Shown: positions 1 to 13,154, counted from the first letter of the stretch. The stretch: DNA of 64,000 nucleotides from Epiperipatus broadwayi (GCA_028023455.1 JAQFVV010012574.1:1948959-2012958); one strand, 5' to 3'. Made by a program: numbers and translations. Notes: generated from the letters alone by a model not told the origin.

Positions 1-983
1 CAGTTGTAAAAACAAGTATATGTAGGCATGTCTTCACTGATGTAAATAACAGAACTATTTATTAGCTATAGTAAAAGAAGTGTGGCATTTTCATGAATTA
101 ATGTCTTGAATAATAATGTTAAATATTTTCAGTGATGTCCTGCATAGTTTAGTGTGGTGGTAAAATGACAGATACTGGAACTTAAGAACCATGAATTGTG
201 CTCAGCTCAGTCACTTATGATGCTTGCTATTTGATTATTGATTTTTAGTTTATTTTTAGTATTAATAAAACATAGTTCAATAATTAGTCACTTTGAAATC
301 AGGAGGTATTTCAGCACTGGACGGCACAGATTGAGCTTTAATCTAGTCATTTTTAGCTTTCATATCTGTCATTCTGGTATAATGCACTAACCAGGCAGAG
401 TATTTATATTGTTTTAATGGTGTAATCCTATATTGTAAGAATATTGAAAACATTTTCTCTTTAAATGTGGATGCTTTAGTCTTATTTTGATATTTATTTG
501 TACTTGTGTCTCTGATGTAATGAAAATATCAATTTTGAAATGAAAATTGCCCTTTTTTGATTGGATGTCTTTTCTGATTCACTGCTTATTAAAATTAGTG
601 TTTCTTTTTACATATTGAATAATCTTATTGCAAAAAATAATATATATTTTTCAGAATGTATCAATACTGACAATAGCCAAAAAAATTTAAAATTATAGTT
701 AAAATTCATGAAAATAATAAAATGATTAAACAGCTATTTATTTTTTAAATTGTTATTTACATAAATGTATCCAGATATACACAGTTTAATTAGTAATATG
801 AAAGATCCTTATTGTTTAAAAGAAAAAAAAAAACTATTAGGCTACATTTAATGTTAATATTGCTACTTCTTTTTATTCAGATACTTTCTTTGGCGAATTA
901 TGCAGTTTATCTTAAAATACCTTTTTTTATTGCAAATCATACAAAATTTAATAGGCTTTTCTGATTGCTGAGTCAGAGACAGC

Positions 984-1006
984 TATATATATATATATAT
1001 ATATAA
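984..1006. repeat. (TA)n microsatellite
   Basis: About eleven TA units in an uninterrupted run. Confidence 0.95.
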
Positions 1007-2224
1007 TCGTTTGAGATGTTACTTATTGATATGTAAATTATGTTGGGTTTATTAAAATTCCTATAAAATAATCACAAAATGTATTTTTCGTTATTAGAGA
1101 AAATATTTTTATCTTTGTTTTTAGATTATGTAGCTCTTTTGAATTAATTGAAAGATAGATGAGTTAGCAAATGGAAATACAATAATAATCTTACCTATGT
1201 TATGTTAAGATTATAAAATTCAGGTCTATGGGTATAAGTTAGAATATGGAAATGATGTTATGAATTTTATAATTATTTCTGCTAATGTCATATGCGGATC
1301 TAAAGATTAGAATGTTTGTTTAGAATTAGTGTTTTTTGAGTGCATTTTTTAAACAAAAAACAAAATGTATATACATATTCACATGAATTTTTTTTTACAA
1401 AATTATATTCTCCACTTAATTGACATTGAAGGATTTCTAGTTGACAAGAAAGTTTGAATATTCTTCACAAAATAGCTATCAGGGATTCAAGAAACTAACA
1501 TGTTAAAAGAGTTAAACAAAATCTTTTTCTTAATTCTTTTGTTTTTTAAAAATAAAATAAAAAATTTTAAATACATCATCATTCAATGATAACATATGAT
1601 TCAAAACTTGACAATCAAAAATTGAGTACATTTTCAGATTATTCTCATTTTGCTAATTGCAACAATAGATTAATGATATGGAAAAATAAATCTGAGATTA
1701 TTGAATTACTTTGAACATTTTATTTTTTTTATGTAAATATATATATAGTAGTTTCCATTGAGAGTTTTCATTTAACATAAATTCACATAATCATGATTGA
1801 GTAATTTTAGCTCATGATAAATTCTTTGTTTTTCTGCTCAGTGTTATAAAAAGTCACTAAATACAACTTTCAATATTTAAGAAGTGCCTTAAAAATTTTC
1901 TAATCATTTTCCATCACCAGAATTTAATAATAAAAGTTAGAAAATATGATTTTTAAATTTTATTATTTAATGCTGTCTTATGTTACTATTATAATTAACT
2001 ATATTAATAAGTATCATTTGAGATATAATTTTAATCAAAGAAATCATCATTGGTTTTTAAAAAAACATGCTAAAATAATTTATAAAAATAAACTTGGCTA
2101 AAATAATAAGTTGCTGCTTTTATCAAAAGAATGTAGTTGTTATACTAAATAAAACTATTAACTTTTACTCAAAGTAGTAAAATCGAAAGTGTAAAGAAAT
2201 CTTACCTTAAGCATCTATTTATTA

Positions 2225-2263
2225 CCCCCTCCCCCCAAAAAAATACGGGGGAGAGGGCGGGGG
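2225..2263. repeat. C-run/G-run foldback
   Basis: CCCCCTCCCCCC at 2225-2236 faces GGGGGAGAGGGCGGGGG at 2247-2263 across a 10-base A-rich spacer. It can form a GC hairpin, and the G-rich side has runs of five, three and five G. Very unusual in such AT-rich DNA. Confidence 0.85.
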
Positions 2264-3586
2264 CAGATTACAAAGTGTTCTAAATAATAAATATGATTGT
2301 AAATCATTTTTTAATTAAGCCTTTCAAAAATAAATGATTTTTTTTTTACTCTATCATGTTGCTTTTCCAGAAAATGAACCATAATAAATGAGGACCCTTT
2401 TATATATTCATTGTTATTACATAAACAAGAAAAAACAGGAGCTTAATAATTGCCAGAAATTAAGGAATACAGTGAAGCAGCAAACTATGCTGTATCGAAA
2501 TACATGACTTCAGTTATCTTATTTAATAAAAAAATGTAAACAAATAAACATGTAAATAAATAATCAAAAAATTTTAAAATGTGCCATCAACAATTCTTTA
2601 TCTCTGAGTACCATATACATTTTTTAAAAAAATTTAAATTTGTAAATATATTTTTCAGTTTGTCTTGAAGCATTGTATGTGATCATATTTACTAATAATA
2701 ATTTTTTTGGTTTATGTTGAAAACACATGCATTTTATTTTTTCTTCATTACTCTTTCCAAATTTGATATACAGTATATTGCATAATGAAAAGTTTTCTAA
2801 GCTTAATACTAAAAGTTTTACAAAATTTTAGAACATACAGAAAGCTGACTTAAAAACATTCAAACAATAGAAAAATTATAATTTTTTAATAACAATATCA
2901 CTATTATGTTTCTATAAAAAAAAGTTATTGAAATATGCATCATCTAGAGCATATTTAATAGCAATGAAAGTCATACTTTTCACTATTTTCTTTATTTAAA
3001 AATTAAAATATAGTACAATTAGTTTGTTTTATTATTATTATTGTTTCAGTGACTGAATTAGTGAACACAACAATCAGTAAAGTATTTGTAAATGTATGTC
3101 CTCTCAATTTAGTACTAATAATTATATTATTTTAAAATTTTGTTTGTATTATAATCTTACTTTATATATGTATATTACACATAAAAAGTATGTTTGTTAT
3201 ATGTACATGTGTTGAAAAATATTGTACACTTGCAGTTCAATAAACAATATTTTTTTCATTTTAATCAAAGTTTATCAACAAAATGTGAGTTATATGCTAC
3301 ATAAGTTTGTGCATGCAAGGGACTTGGAATAAAATATAATATAGCTTGCAGTTTTATTATATCTAAAAATTTTGTTTGTTCATATTAATCTACAATTACA
3401 CTTTTATCTGTAATTTTGAATAGAAGTAAATTTAATAATAGGCATTCTATATTCTCATTTAATATGAAAATAACACCCTATCCAAATTATGTGAAAAATT
3501 TATATGATTTCTTGATTTATTTTAGTGTCCTTTTTACCAATATTTTTCAAGTTATTGTTAAATATTAAACTTTATTTTTTGATTTT

Positions 3587-3992
3587 CCTTGTATATGTAT
3601 GTAAATGGATTATGTCCTGTGCATGAGGGGTCAGAAGGACTTGTGGTCAACATGGGTAGGATGAAAAGGTTGGCACTAAGATGGGCTTTGAGCATTCCAT
3701 CATCAGATTTTCAATGAAATGGATGGCTGAAGAGTTGTGGAGTGTAGTGGTTTGAAGCTTGTCCATTAGAGTATGAAGATTGGCTATCTTAATATAAATT
3801 GAGCTTTGATTGTATATATGTGTGGAGATAATAATCTGGACCAACTGACGAATGCTGGTTTAGCATGAAATATGTATATTGGTGATTATTTATCTTTTCA
3901 ACGTGTGTGTGATCAAGTGTATCAGCGGTATGAGATAGCATGGATGGTTGAGGGTCGTGTGAAAGTCTGAGTTCAAATCCCCTATAAATTAC
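3587..3992 (+). repeat. Dispersed repeat family A, copy 1 (hammerhead plus tRNA-like module)
   Basis: About 406 bp that aligns along its whole length with 4999-5394 in the same orientation. Shared landmarks are ATGGATTATGTCCTG near the left end, GAGCATTCCATCATCAG, the hammerhead, and GAAAGTCTG near the right end. About 35 bp after the ribozyme there is a tRNA-like stretch (about 3915-3985) ending in AGTTCAAATCC at 3970-3980, which fits a pol III B box. No open frame of note. The two copies lie 1.4 kb apart and may be terminal repeats of one decayed element or independent insertions; the 1 kb between them shows no recognisable coding sequence. Confidence 0.8.
3831..3889 (+). ncRNA. Type I hammerhead ribozyme, family A copy 1
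   Basis: Seen, read as RNA on the plus strand: core box CUGACGA at 3845-3851; helix II AUGCU (3852-3856) with AGCAU (3862-3866), five perfect pairs closing a GGUUU loop; core box GAAA at 3867-3870; short helix III AU/AU (3870-3871 with 3876-3877); cleavage triplet AUA, so cleavage is predicted after 3878. Helix I has an inner stem ACCAA (3840-3844) with UUGGU (3879-3883) and an outer stem AUAAUC (3831-3836) with GAUUAU (3884-3889). Known: the hammerhead self-cleaves by a phosphodiester transesterification and needs exactly these core bases; very short helix III is typical of versions in Penelope-like elements and metazoan retrozymes. Inferred: probably catalytically competent. Confidence 0.85.
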
Positions 3993-4998
3993 ATATACAA
4001 GTGCAGGTATGAAAAAGCCTGTACTGTAGAAAAAATTCATATTTTAAAAAATATTGTACATTCTGATAAACTATGAGTTAATATTACAAGTTCATTATTG
4101 AAATTAGTTTGCTTTTCAAATCAACTTTTTAATTTTATTTATTCTAGTGTTTTAAACCTAACTTAAATATTTTTGATGTTCTATATAATCAATGTTTAAA
4201 CAATTTTTGTGGGATGCCTAAATAACCAGTAAATTAAATGTGAAATATACTTTATTATTGCAAATTTTTAATTATAAAGGCCAGACTCTGAAATATTGTT
4301 GATAATTGTTTTTGTTTTTAAAAAATTCAAGTGAGGGATTTTGTGTTTTTGTATAATTAAAATAACTTAGGGGAATAACTAATTCAGTATTAGTTAATCC
4401 TGATTATAAACTTTCTTTATCATTTATATTATATTAAATATTGATGAATATTTGAATAACTATAGATTTGAAGACTTTTGACACAACAGGTTAACAGTAA
4501 GTGATTTAAACCTTAATAAATTTAATTACTTCAAGCATGTATTCTTAAAAAGTTTCATTGGACAGAACCTAATCATAAATGATAAGTAGAGTGTAGAATC
4601 AAAATTTCTTCTGAAAGAGATCTGATAACTAATAGTTAAAAAAAGACTTTTCTTATTATTAAATCCTTGAAATTTATCTAAAAAATTATCATAGTTGGAT
4701 GTAACTTCTTTATGATTACTTCATAGTATCTGTTTCTTTTTGATTACTTTTTTATTATTATTTAGTAAATGCTTATTTGATTGTATAGATTAATTAAGAA
4801 AAGCTAATGTCTTATGGCATCAGATGATTGATTTAATAAAATTCTGTGAATTGGCTATTTATAGTTGTAATTATTTTGGAAGAGGATTCAATGTATATCT
4901 TTTTTTTCTTCTAATTGTCTAAATTAATATTAATTTAATTTTCAGTTTTTGCTTTTCAATGCTGAGAAAATTTCCCCAAAATAGTATTTAATTTAATT

Positions 4999-5394
4999 TT
5001 TATTGTATATGTATTAAATGGATTATGTCCTGTACATGAGGGGTCAGATTGGCTTTAGGTCAACATGGGTGTGACAAGAATCTCGGCCTCATGGCCTTTG
5101 AGCATTCCATCATCAGATTTTCAATTTGATGGACGATTGAAGAGTTGGAGTGTGGAGTAGATTGAAGCCTGTCCATTAAAGTATGAAGATTGGCTAGCTT
5201 AATATATATCTGAGTACTTATTGCATATATGTGTAGAGATGATAATCTGGACCAACTGATGATTGCTGGTTTAGCATGAAATATGTATATTGATTATTTA
5301 TTTTTTAGACATATATGTGTTCAAGTGTATCAGTGATATGAGATAAAGTGGTGGATCATATGAAAGTCTGTGCTCATATACCCTATATATTAAT
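4999..5394 (+). repeat. Dispersed repeat family A, copy 2
   Basis: Second copy of the repeat at 3587-3992, with many substitutions and small indels throughout. The tRNA-like 3' part has decayed (the B-box region now reads GTGCTCATATACC). Contains the decayed hammerhead at 5242-5297. Confidence 0.8.
5242..5297 (+). ncRNA. Decayed hammerhead ribozyme, family A copy 2
   Basis: Homologue of the ribozyme at 3831. CUGAUGA lies at 5256-5262 and GAAA at 5278-5281. Helix II keeps UGCU/AGCA, but its first pair is now U-U (5263 against 5277). Relative to copy 1, three bases of the 3' side of helix I (GGU) are missing, so only UUG/CAA pairs next to the core, or the outer stem AUAAUC/GAUUAU forms instead by sharing a base. 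Likely weak or inactive. Confidence 0.7.
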
Positions 5395-5939
5395 CTAATA
5401 AGATTTGGTGAAGATAGAAAAAAATCTAACCATACTTTATCTTTAAAAGATACTAACAACAGTCACTCTTTCAGAATAACATATCATCTATTCGCCATTT
5501 GGAATGTTCAAAAGCATATTCATTTTTGAGATGATGGGAGTTTTGCACCTCATTATTGGTCTTCTTTTTTTTTTTAACCCATCAATCTTTACAAATGTTA
5601 TAGACTTTTTGAAGGAATTAGCCACTTCATTCATGGTATGGCAAAAGGGCAATTTTCACATTTTCATTTTTCTTGTAGACTATGGAATTCTCAAAGTATT
5701 CTGTTTTAATTCATACAGAAGATGTCAGGAAATACTATTACTTGGATAATTTCTCTGATCTTCACTTTTAAAGTCAGTGTTTCTACAGCTAAAAATCTTA
5801 TGCAATTTTTAATTACAATTCTACTTAACATTAATCTGTGATGAATCTCTTGACACAAGATTAAATATTCAAGAGATTCAAATAAGCAACAATTTTACCA
5901 TTTTTATTCTTCATTATTATTTATGAATAAACTGCTAAT

Positions 5940-6520
5940 ACTGTTATCATAATCTTTCTCTTTATATTAGTCATATTCCTATGTTTTCATTCTCTCTATA
6001 ACTTTCCTAATGAAAGTCTTGAGATATTTTTTTATATTTTTTACTATAAATGAAAAATCATCAGCAAATCTACAATTTGATGTTTCTGTGAACCAATTTT
6101 GAACCCATATTTATCTTTATTTGATTTGGTATACAAATTAATTAGGTAGAGTGGCAATATGCAGTCCTGTCTAATTTTTTTTTTACTGTATAAAACCAAT
6201 CTGTTGTGCCTCAACCTATTTAACAATAGTTTCTGTTCTCATCTACAGATTTTTCATAAAAACAAGTGAAATATTCTGAATCTGTTTCATTAAAAGCATT
6301 CCATAATGTGGAATGACCATCCGAATCAAAAGCATTGGTGTAATCAGTAAAAAAATATAGGCTATTTTATTTCTAGCCATTTCAATTTTCCTATATACAT
6401 ATATCAGCAATGATGTCTCATTCTGGTATGGGCATCCTTTTTCAAAATGGCAGGTTTAATAAGAAACTGGCTATCAAAGATAGTTTGTGATGCAATCATA
6501 CAAGTGAATATGTACATGAA
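5940..6520 (-). pseudogene. RTE/BovB-like reverse transcriptase remnant
   Basis: On the minus strand, from high to low coordinates, conceptual translation in shifting frames gives recognisable reverse transcriptase blocks: a stretch resembling the ARNKIAYIF...AFD region near 6400-6330, a KIRQDCILPLYLINLYTK block near 6190-6120 (matching the conserved RQGCILSP.LFN motif), and CRFADDFSF near 6075-6045 (the YADD catalytic motif, here FADD). Known: this motif order is that of non-LTR retrotransposons of the RTE/BovB type. Several frameshifts and stops make it non-functional. It is a separate family from the RTE-like copies at 19.9 and 29.5 kb. Confidence 0.6.
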
Positions 6521-8279
6521 TGTGAGTGTGCACTTGAAATTTATGATTTACTTTCAAAATTATACAGCTAAAAATACAACCATATGTTTAAAAAAAAATT
6601 AAATATATACCAATTTAGAAAAGATTGAGGAATTAGACAGACAAGTCACGATATACCATTAAAAGAAAAATTTCACAAATATATTCATGCTAATATAAAT
6701 ATAAATTGGTTCTTCCTGAAAATCATAAAGCTCATGCTTATTCTAGTCCCTCAACTTTCCATAAATTAGAGTATAATTTTAACAATACTCTTTCAGTGTA
6801 AGTCTTATTTCTGTGATATATAATTTTCAGAATGAATTTCATTTTGTAAATTATATCTGCCTACTTGTCTGAATGATTTACCATCTTCAATATATTTATC
6901 AGCTGTTTTCATCTTACATTTTCTGCAATCAATCACATAGTTTCTTGCAATTGATTTATTATTATATTATATTTTTTATTTACAGTATTCTTTTTATATT
7001 ATTATTATTTTTGTTGATGTCTTTTCAAAATTAAATTGATCACAGTTGCATCATATATATAAATTAAAAATATAGTTTGCTATTATCACCACAGTTTCGG
7101 TTATGTTTGCAAAAAACAATGAATGTGAGGGAACCATTGTATATGCAAATATAGCCACCCTTATAATTTATTTATTAACAATTATAGATCTCACATTTAA
7201 TGTTTTGGTCCCATCACTTAATTTTTATAAAGGTATTTACATTATTTAACATTCACAGAAGAAATGCCTGCAATTAGAATTCATTTCTATTAGATACATA
7301 GAATTTTTTTAAAAAAAAAAAAGAGAATATGAAGTTTTTGGAATTTGTTTGATAAAGTTTTTTCCACCCACTGTTATTTGATTTCAGACATTGTTTATCG
7401 AACTGTATTTATATTACTTAATTAAGCAAACAAAACAAAATGATTTTAAAATGCATAATTTTTAAAATGAGTGAGTTTTTCCTCTGAAAAATATTTTTCT
7501 TAAATCTTTTCAAATAATCGTTTGTGGAAATTACATTATTATTTATTTACTATATAGATTTTTTTTTAAGACCACTATTTGCAAAATTTCATAATAGAAC
7601 TTGTAGAGATTTCAACCAGGAAATTAGATTTGCTTATACATTTGTTGATTTTTTTCTCAATTCTTTCACTGAAATGATCATGAATTGTCTTGAATCTGTT
7701 GATGAGACTTAATGTGCAGGAAAAACAAATCGAGGTTTTATAGCTGGATCTGGAGAAAAAAAATTGTTCAGAACCCCTTAAGAACTCCAGTTTTTACACT
7801 AATTTTTTGCTTGTTTAGAAAAAATTTTTAGTTGAACATTCTGAAAGAGAATCTTGATTTCAGTTAAGTCTTAGATGATGAAACTGATATCTGCTGGAAA
7901 AATATATGAAAAGACAGAAAGGTACTACAAAGGAGTAACTTTGAATATGCTTATAATATTTGTCATGATAAAATTTAAATGAGTATCCAGAAGTTTTGTG
8001 TGGAACTTTTTCTCAGCACAATATACGAGTGCTAAGAAAGATGTTTGTAAATTTTTTATATCACAAAATCAAATAGTTTTAGCTAACTTTCCAAAGTGTT
8101 ATTCATAGAAATTATTGTAGATCTAACTTTAAATAATTGAAAAAAATAAAGATTTCATTTCAGTTATTCCTAAATACCATGGGATAGGACTATGTTTCAG
8201 TCTGTTGTAAAACATTTAGTTTATGAAATTTTTCTTATTATTTAAATGGAAATTGGCTGCATTGTTTTTGTTAGATTAG
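6521..8279. other. AT-rich sequence without recognised features
   Basis: Nothing recognised; could hold flanking parts of the LINE remnants on either side. Confidence 0.5.
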
Positions 8280-9740
8280 GAATAAAACCCCAATCTTTGT
8301 AAAAAATTCTAATTATTTTTTATCCTTATCAAAATACTTTTGTTATTTATGGAAAGGATCTCTTTTGTTAAGACAAATTGATGTCATCTTTAGAAGATCC
8401 TGATGAATATATTAAATAAAATAGGTGAAAGAACCTAAATCTGTAGTAGACTGTTTTATAAACATTTGTATGTACTATGATTATTATTTAATTACTCTTG
8501 AGTTTTTCTGTTGGAGAATTTTTTTTTAAGTAAAGTATTGACTTTACTGCATTTAAGAATTTTAGAAAATATTTTTCCAAACTGAATTATAACACGTTAA
8601 ATCAAGAAAGAGATCACTGGTTATTAATTTATTTTGAAAGCTTATTTCATTGTAACTTTTTAAAGACAACAGTTCTTTACAGCAACTTCTTGTGGCCTAA
8701 ATCCAATTTGCTTTATAGATGCCTCTCAATAATTGGCAAAATTGTTATTAATATGGCTTGCAGAGAACTTATAGCAATGATATAGTGTGATAAATCTTTA
8801 GATCATTGTTGAGTTCATTCAGATTGCTACAGTTTTGTTGTTCCCAAATTTTTGGAATAGTTTTGACACTCATATTTGTCTAGTTTGTATATATTTTTAT
8901 AAACTATAGAAATATGCTATCTGCTCCTTGAACTTTTCTTGCTTTAAAACTATCAAAAGCAAATTTAAACTCTTCAATATTTAACACTTTTGTTAGATTC
9001 CTATTAGAGAATATTGTAGGTCTGTCTAATGAATCTCTTTTTTTCATTTTGTTAATCTTGGTTTGGAAGCCTGATGTATAAGATTGAAAATCTTATTAAC
9101 AATGACAATGATAGTTCTTTTAAAGATCCTTATATAAAATGACCAAATTAGATATTATAGTTTTGTTTTCCCAAACTTCTTTCTATTTTTCTTTACTAGC
9201 ATCATCCAATGATTTTATAAGTTTGTCAACAGTTTCTGAATCTTGGATAAATTATAATAGGCTATAAAGAGCTCTGCTGGGTTTACTAAAAACTGGAATG
9301 AATTATTTTCATTATACTCTTAGAATGAATCCTTTCAAAACTAAAAGTATGAATTTGTTAAACTTATCATAGGCTGAGGGAAATGGTGGCATTGTATTAA
9401 TCATCCATTTAGGTGATTTCACTTAACTATTTTTAAATTCCATCTGGGAATGAGATAACTTTCAACTGTAGAAATATAAATTGTGAGAATGATCAGGCTT
9501 GCTTTATTTTGGTTATGACTAAAATGATCAAATATTAGAAGATTGGGAGATAAATGGTGAGTCATTTTTTGTCGAAACATAAATCAGAGATTTCTCTGAT
9601 CTCCATTTACTTGCATCCTTTTTGATATTGTAAATTATATGCATGTTGTTTAAATTCATTCATTCTAAAACTTGACGAACTCTTTGATCCTCATTCTCAT
9701 ACCCTAAAAGCTACTATGAGAAAATATCTCTAAATGAAAA
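8280..9740 (-). pseudogene. Jockey/CR1-type LINE reverse transcriptase remnant
   Basis: Minus-strand translation shows, in order from about 9700 downward: an endonuclease-end-like segment near 9640-9440; EEFKFAFDSFKARKVQGAD (about 8970-8915), which matches the LINE block E...A....K..KA.GPD; an IPKIWEQQN block near 8860; AISSLQAILITILPIIERHL (about 8780-8720), matching the YRPISL...K..E block; GFRPQ near 8700; and a LFLDLTCYNSVWKNI block near 8620-8560, matching LDI.KAFD.VWH. The order and spacing fit a Jockey/CR1-like ORF2. It is full of frameshifts. Boundaries are approximate. Confidence 0.6.
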
Positions 9741-12739
9741 AAAAAAAACGTCTGTAAGATGGTAGGGCCACTTTATATTTGGAGATTTGTAAATATTGTA
9801 TGCATAAAAATTATTTGTCCAAATAATGATCAATATCATTTGAAATACAAATAACTATGCCATGTTTAAAATGCATTCTGTCAAGAATTAATTGAATTCA
9901 GAAATATTAAGATGTGGATTAGATGAATGATGAGTCTTCCAAAGTGCAATTATGATAATGTTATGCTAAAAAATTACAAAATTGATTTGCATTTATTTAA
10001 TGTTTGACTTAGTAAAATAATTTTTTTGTTTGTTTATCATTAACAGACCAGAAATTCTTGTAGGATAACATAAAAGAATCTTATGCTTGCATTTGAGTTT
10101 TCAAATTTGGTTTTGATTTAGATTTGTATGGTCTTTGATCTATGGAAATACCCATGAATTTGTCTAGGTGAAAATGTGATATTTATAGTATATTGAGATT
10201 GATGATTTTATTATCTGAAATTTTAATAAATGTTCTTTTGAAACTTCTTAGTCATAATTTTACCTAGAACTGATACATAATAGCTTAACCCACAAAATTT
10301 CTCCAAAAAGTTTTTGTATAGTGCAATTCATAGTAAATGTAAAAATAATTTTGAACAATACTTTTAGTTATTTTCAATGTATATAATAATTTAATAATGT
10401 TTTAGATAGCAATCTGCTTGTTTTTTTTTATGTAGTTCATTAGAGAACTTGTTAATTGGATTATTAGTTAGCAATTATTGAGTTATTGTGCCAGGAATAG
10501 AGGTCCACATAGTTGAATACACCTTTATCAAATTATTCTTTTTCACATATTTAGTTACATTTTGTGTTAATGAGGTTCTTGCCAAGAAAGTTGATATTAA
10601 TGAAAATATGTTTTTTTCTTTCTGTCATCACAAATACTAAGGCAAATTGTTTTTTTTTTTTTAAAAAAAAAAACTGAAAAATTATTGATACTTTAGGCAT
10701 GTTTGTTTGGTTTTTTTTTTTTACTTGAAACTTATCACATGAATGAAAATTAAATCTTTTTCAATTTAGTTCAGCCATAATTAATACATACTCAACAATT
10801 CTTAATATATTTTTTGGTTTATAAAATTCAAAAGCAAATTTCTTTTTTACTGGCACGTCCTCCTACAGTTTTTTTTTTTTTTCCATTTCATTATTGTTTT
10901 TACAAAATTGGATTTTGCATGTGAAATTTTATATTGTATTTGAAAGCTATAATTACCAAGAAATCATGTTTTATTTATGACTTAATTATATATATAAAAA
11001 TACTTTGAATAGGTTTGTTAACTTTTTAAATGAGCTAAGAACCTAGTCTTTATTTTTAATAAAACAAAAAATAAAAGTCTACAATAAGAAATAATTTACC
11101 TGAACTTAAAAATATCTATATATTATTGTGCTTGTGTGTACTTAATCTATATATATGTAGATTGTTTTTAAACCTTGTAATTAATCCAAGGATTCAAAGC
11201 CATATTTATTCTATTTACCTGTTAACAAATAAATTCAGAGTAGCATTTAATTTTTTTATCTTTGATATCTTGAAAATGGTGTTTTTTGATATTATTGTTG
11301 AAATATTAGGAAATTACAAGAGGAAAGGAAAAACTGATTTTTTTTCACAACAAAACTTTATCTAGATTCATGCTAAGGCATAGTGTATTTGTGAAATATT
11401 TGGTTTAACAATATCTAATCATTATTAAGTGTGAACTCAAATTTCTCCTCATCTTTGTAAGCCATTTATTTATTCATTTTAGCAAGACATGTTTGTATCA
11501 AAATAATTTGTTCATTTTTACCCCCCTTTTTTTCTTTCATTTGCTGCAAATCCGGAAGTGAGATATATATATATTTAAAAAAATCATATATGTGTTCATT
11601 TTATATTTTTACAATATTTTTTTCTGACTCACTCATCATTATAGTAGGAAAACAATTATGTAAATGTCTTCTGATGTACATTTTGATCAGAGCAGGTCTC
11701 AACAGTTTGTTTTGGCTTTTCATTTCCTCCCTTTATTCATATACTACAATATAACATAAAATCATTTATAAAAATATAAGATTGAATGGTGTGAGGAAAT
11801 TAGGTAAAATCAATAGAACTACTCATGGCTTTATAAATATTGATAGAAATATGTAATCAAATTAATTTAAAATTTACATTTAAAGTTAAAAAAATAATTT
11901 CTAATCACTGATTTGAGATTATTTGCATATTTATTGAAAGTTTGTTGTTTGAAATAAGAGCTAAGTGAAAAATGTTATAAATAAAAATAAATTCCAATGA
12001 TTGTTTAATAAAATAGAAACAACACAAGCTCATATAGAAAAAAAGAAATAATACTCTTTTTCTACATTGGTAGTGTAATGTTAAATGCATCATCCATTTT
12101 CCATGCTACATTGAGATTTGGTCAGACTGTGGAAATATTTTCAGGCAGCCTGATTATAACAATATAGTAGCCATCCAGTATTTTGATAAATCGATAGGGT
12201 ATTATTAGCTAGAAGATAAAGTCTCAGATTGAATTGATTTAATTTGTTAACTATCCATATATTTATAAAAAATATGATTGTAATATGATTCTGCCTTAAC
12301 CACCCATGAGTTGGGATTAGATTTCTATAAGTGGGAGCTTATGGTTAACACTTATCCTTATTTGTTTATTTAATAAATATTGGTTATACTTGAAATATGT
12401 AAAAAAAAAATTTGGGCTAATTATAGATTATGAATGTATGTGATCCTATTAAGCTAGATATATATATATAAAGAACAGATATAATAATTTTGTATTAAAA
12501 AAAAATATCTGTTTAGTTTAAATATTGAGCTGAATATTTAGATGTATTTACTTGTAAATTTTTATTTCATTATATTTATTTGGAAATAGCTTGGAAATGT
12601 AAACTACATTTTAAAAAATTATTTAATATTCTCAATGTTTTTTAATATCTTTTGTCAATTGATTCAAAAAAATTATCAATCTCTAATATGTGCATTCCAT
12701 TGAAGCTAAGCCGATTTATTTTTCTAACCATAATATTTT
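9741..12739. other. AT-rich sequence without recognised features
   Basis: Long A and T runs, including T14/A11 juxtaposed near 10650. No supported gene; the few open frames here are unlike any protein I know. Confidence 0.5.
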
Positions 12740-12748
12740 GGTACTTGA

Positions 12749-12949
12749 GTATTAACTAAGCTGTGACGTACTACACCCGAAGGCATACTACTCTAATCTT
12801 ACGATTTTTAAGATAACGTCTCCTAGTGATCTCCGAACACACTTAATCGATAAAGTTTGCCCACAGATCACATGGAGAAGTCACCATGAAGATCGCAAGA
12901 TTAGAGTAATATGCCTTCAGGGCAGTATGTCATATCATAGTTAATATCA
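12749..12949. repeat. Palindromic left end of the Merlin element (nested MITE-like foldback)
   Basis: The left arm 12749-12806 and the reverse complement of 12891-12949 match over about 57 bp: both contain GAAGGCAT[A]CTACTCTAATC-like sequence (the right-hand copy differs at several positions) and end at TTAACTA. The spacer is about 84 bp. The left arm overlaps the outer terminal repeat, so the transposon's left end is itself a 200-bp foldback. The right end lacks this second arm. Confidence 0.8.
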
Positions 12950-13154
12950 AAGAAGGAGAGGGAGATGTCCACCATCTTGGCCAAACCCTGAAACAAACAA
13001 ATGGAATAATAAGTAAAATTGACTAAAATGTTAATTAAAATAGTTAAGAAAATGTAAATATGAACAATCAAAAATCATTACAATTATTAACGATATTTAA
13101 TAATCATTTGGCCCTGTAAACAATAAAATGCCTGAAAATGCAAACTCTTAATTA

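Larger units (their letters stand above)
1..3586. other. AT-rich sequence without recognised features
   Basis: Only the TA microsatellite and the C/G foldback stand out. No coding or transposon signature was recognised. Confidence 0.6.

Noticed and set aside
3695-3720. CTGATGATGGAATGC on the minus strand as an antisense hammerhead
   Set aside because: A CUGAUGA box is present in both family A copies, but no GAAA box follows with a pairing helix II (copy 2 has GAGA after a GGCC stem).
3915-3985. Functional tRNA gene
   Set aside because: Only B-box and partial A-box similarity; no cloverleaf could be folded, so treated as part of a repeat.
3789-4040. Minus-strand 83-codon frame
   Set aside because: Lies across repeat family A and its ribozyme; not conserved in copy 2.
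5504-5749. 81-codon hydrophobic frame that looks membrane-like
   Set aside because: The T-rich sequence naturally encodes Phe/Leu/Ile; no conserved motif or upstream signal.
10645-10680. T-run/A-run palindromes here and at 19846, 23475 and 43500
   Set aside because: Simple homopolymer juxtapositions, common in AT-rich DNA; no evidence that they mark insertions.
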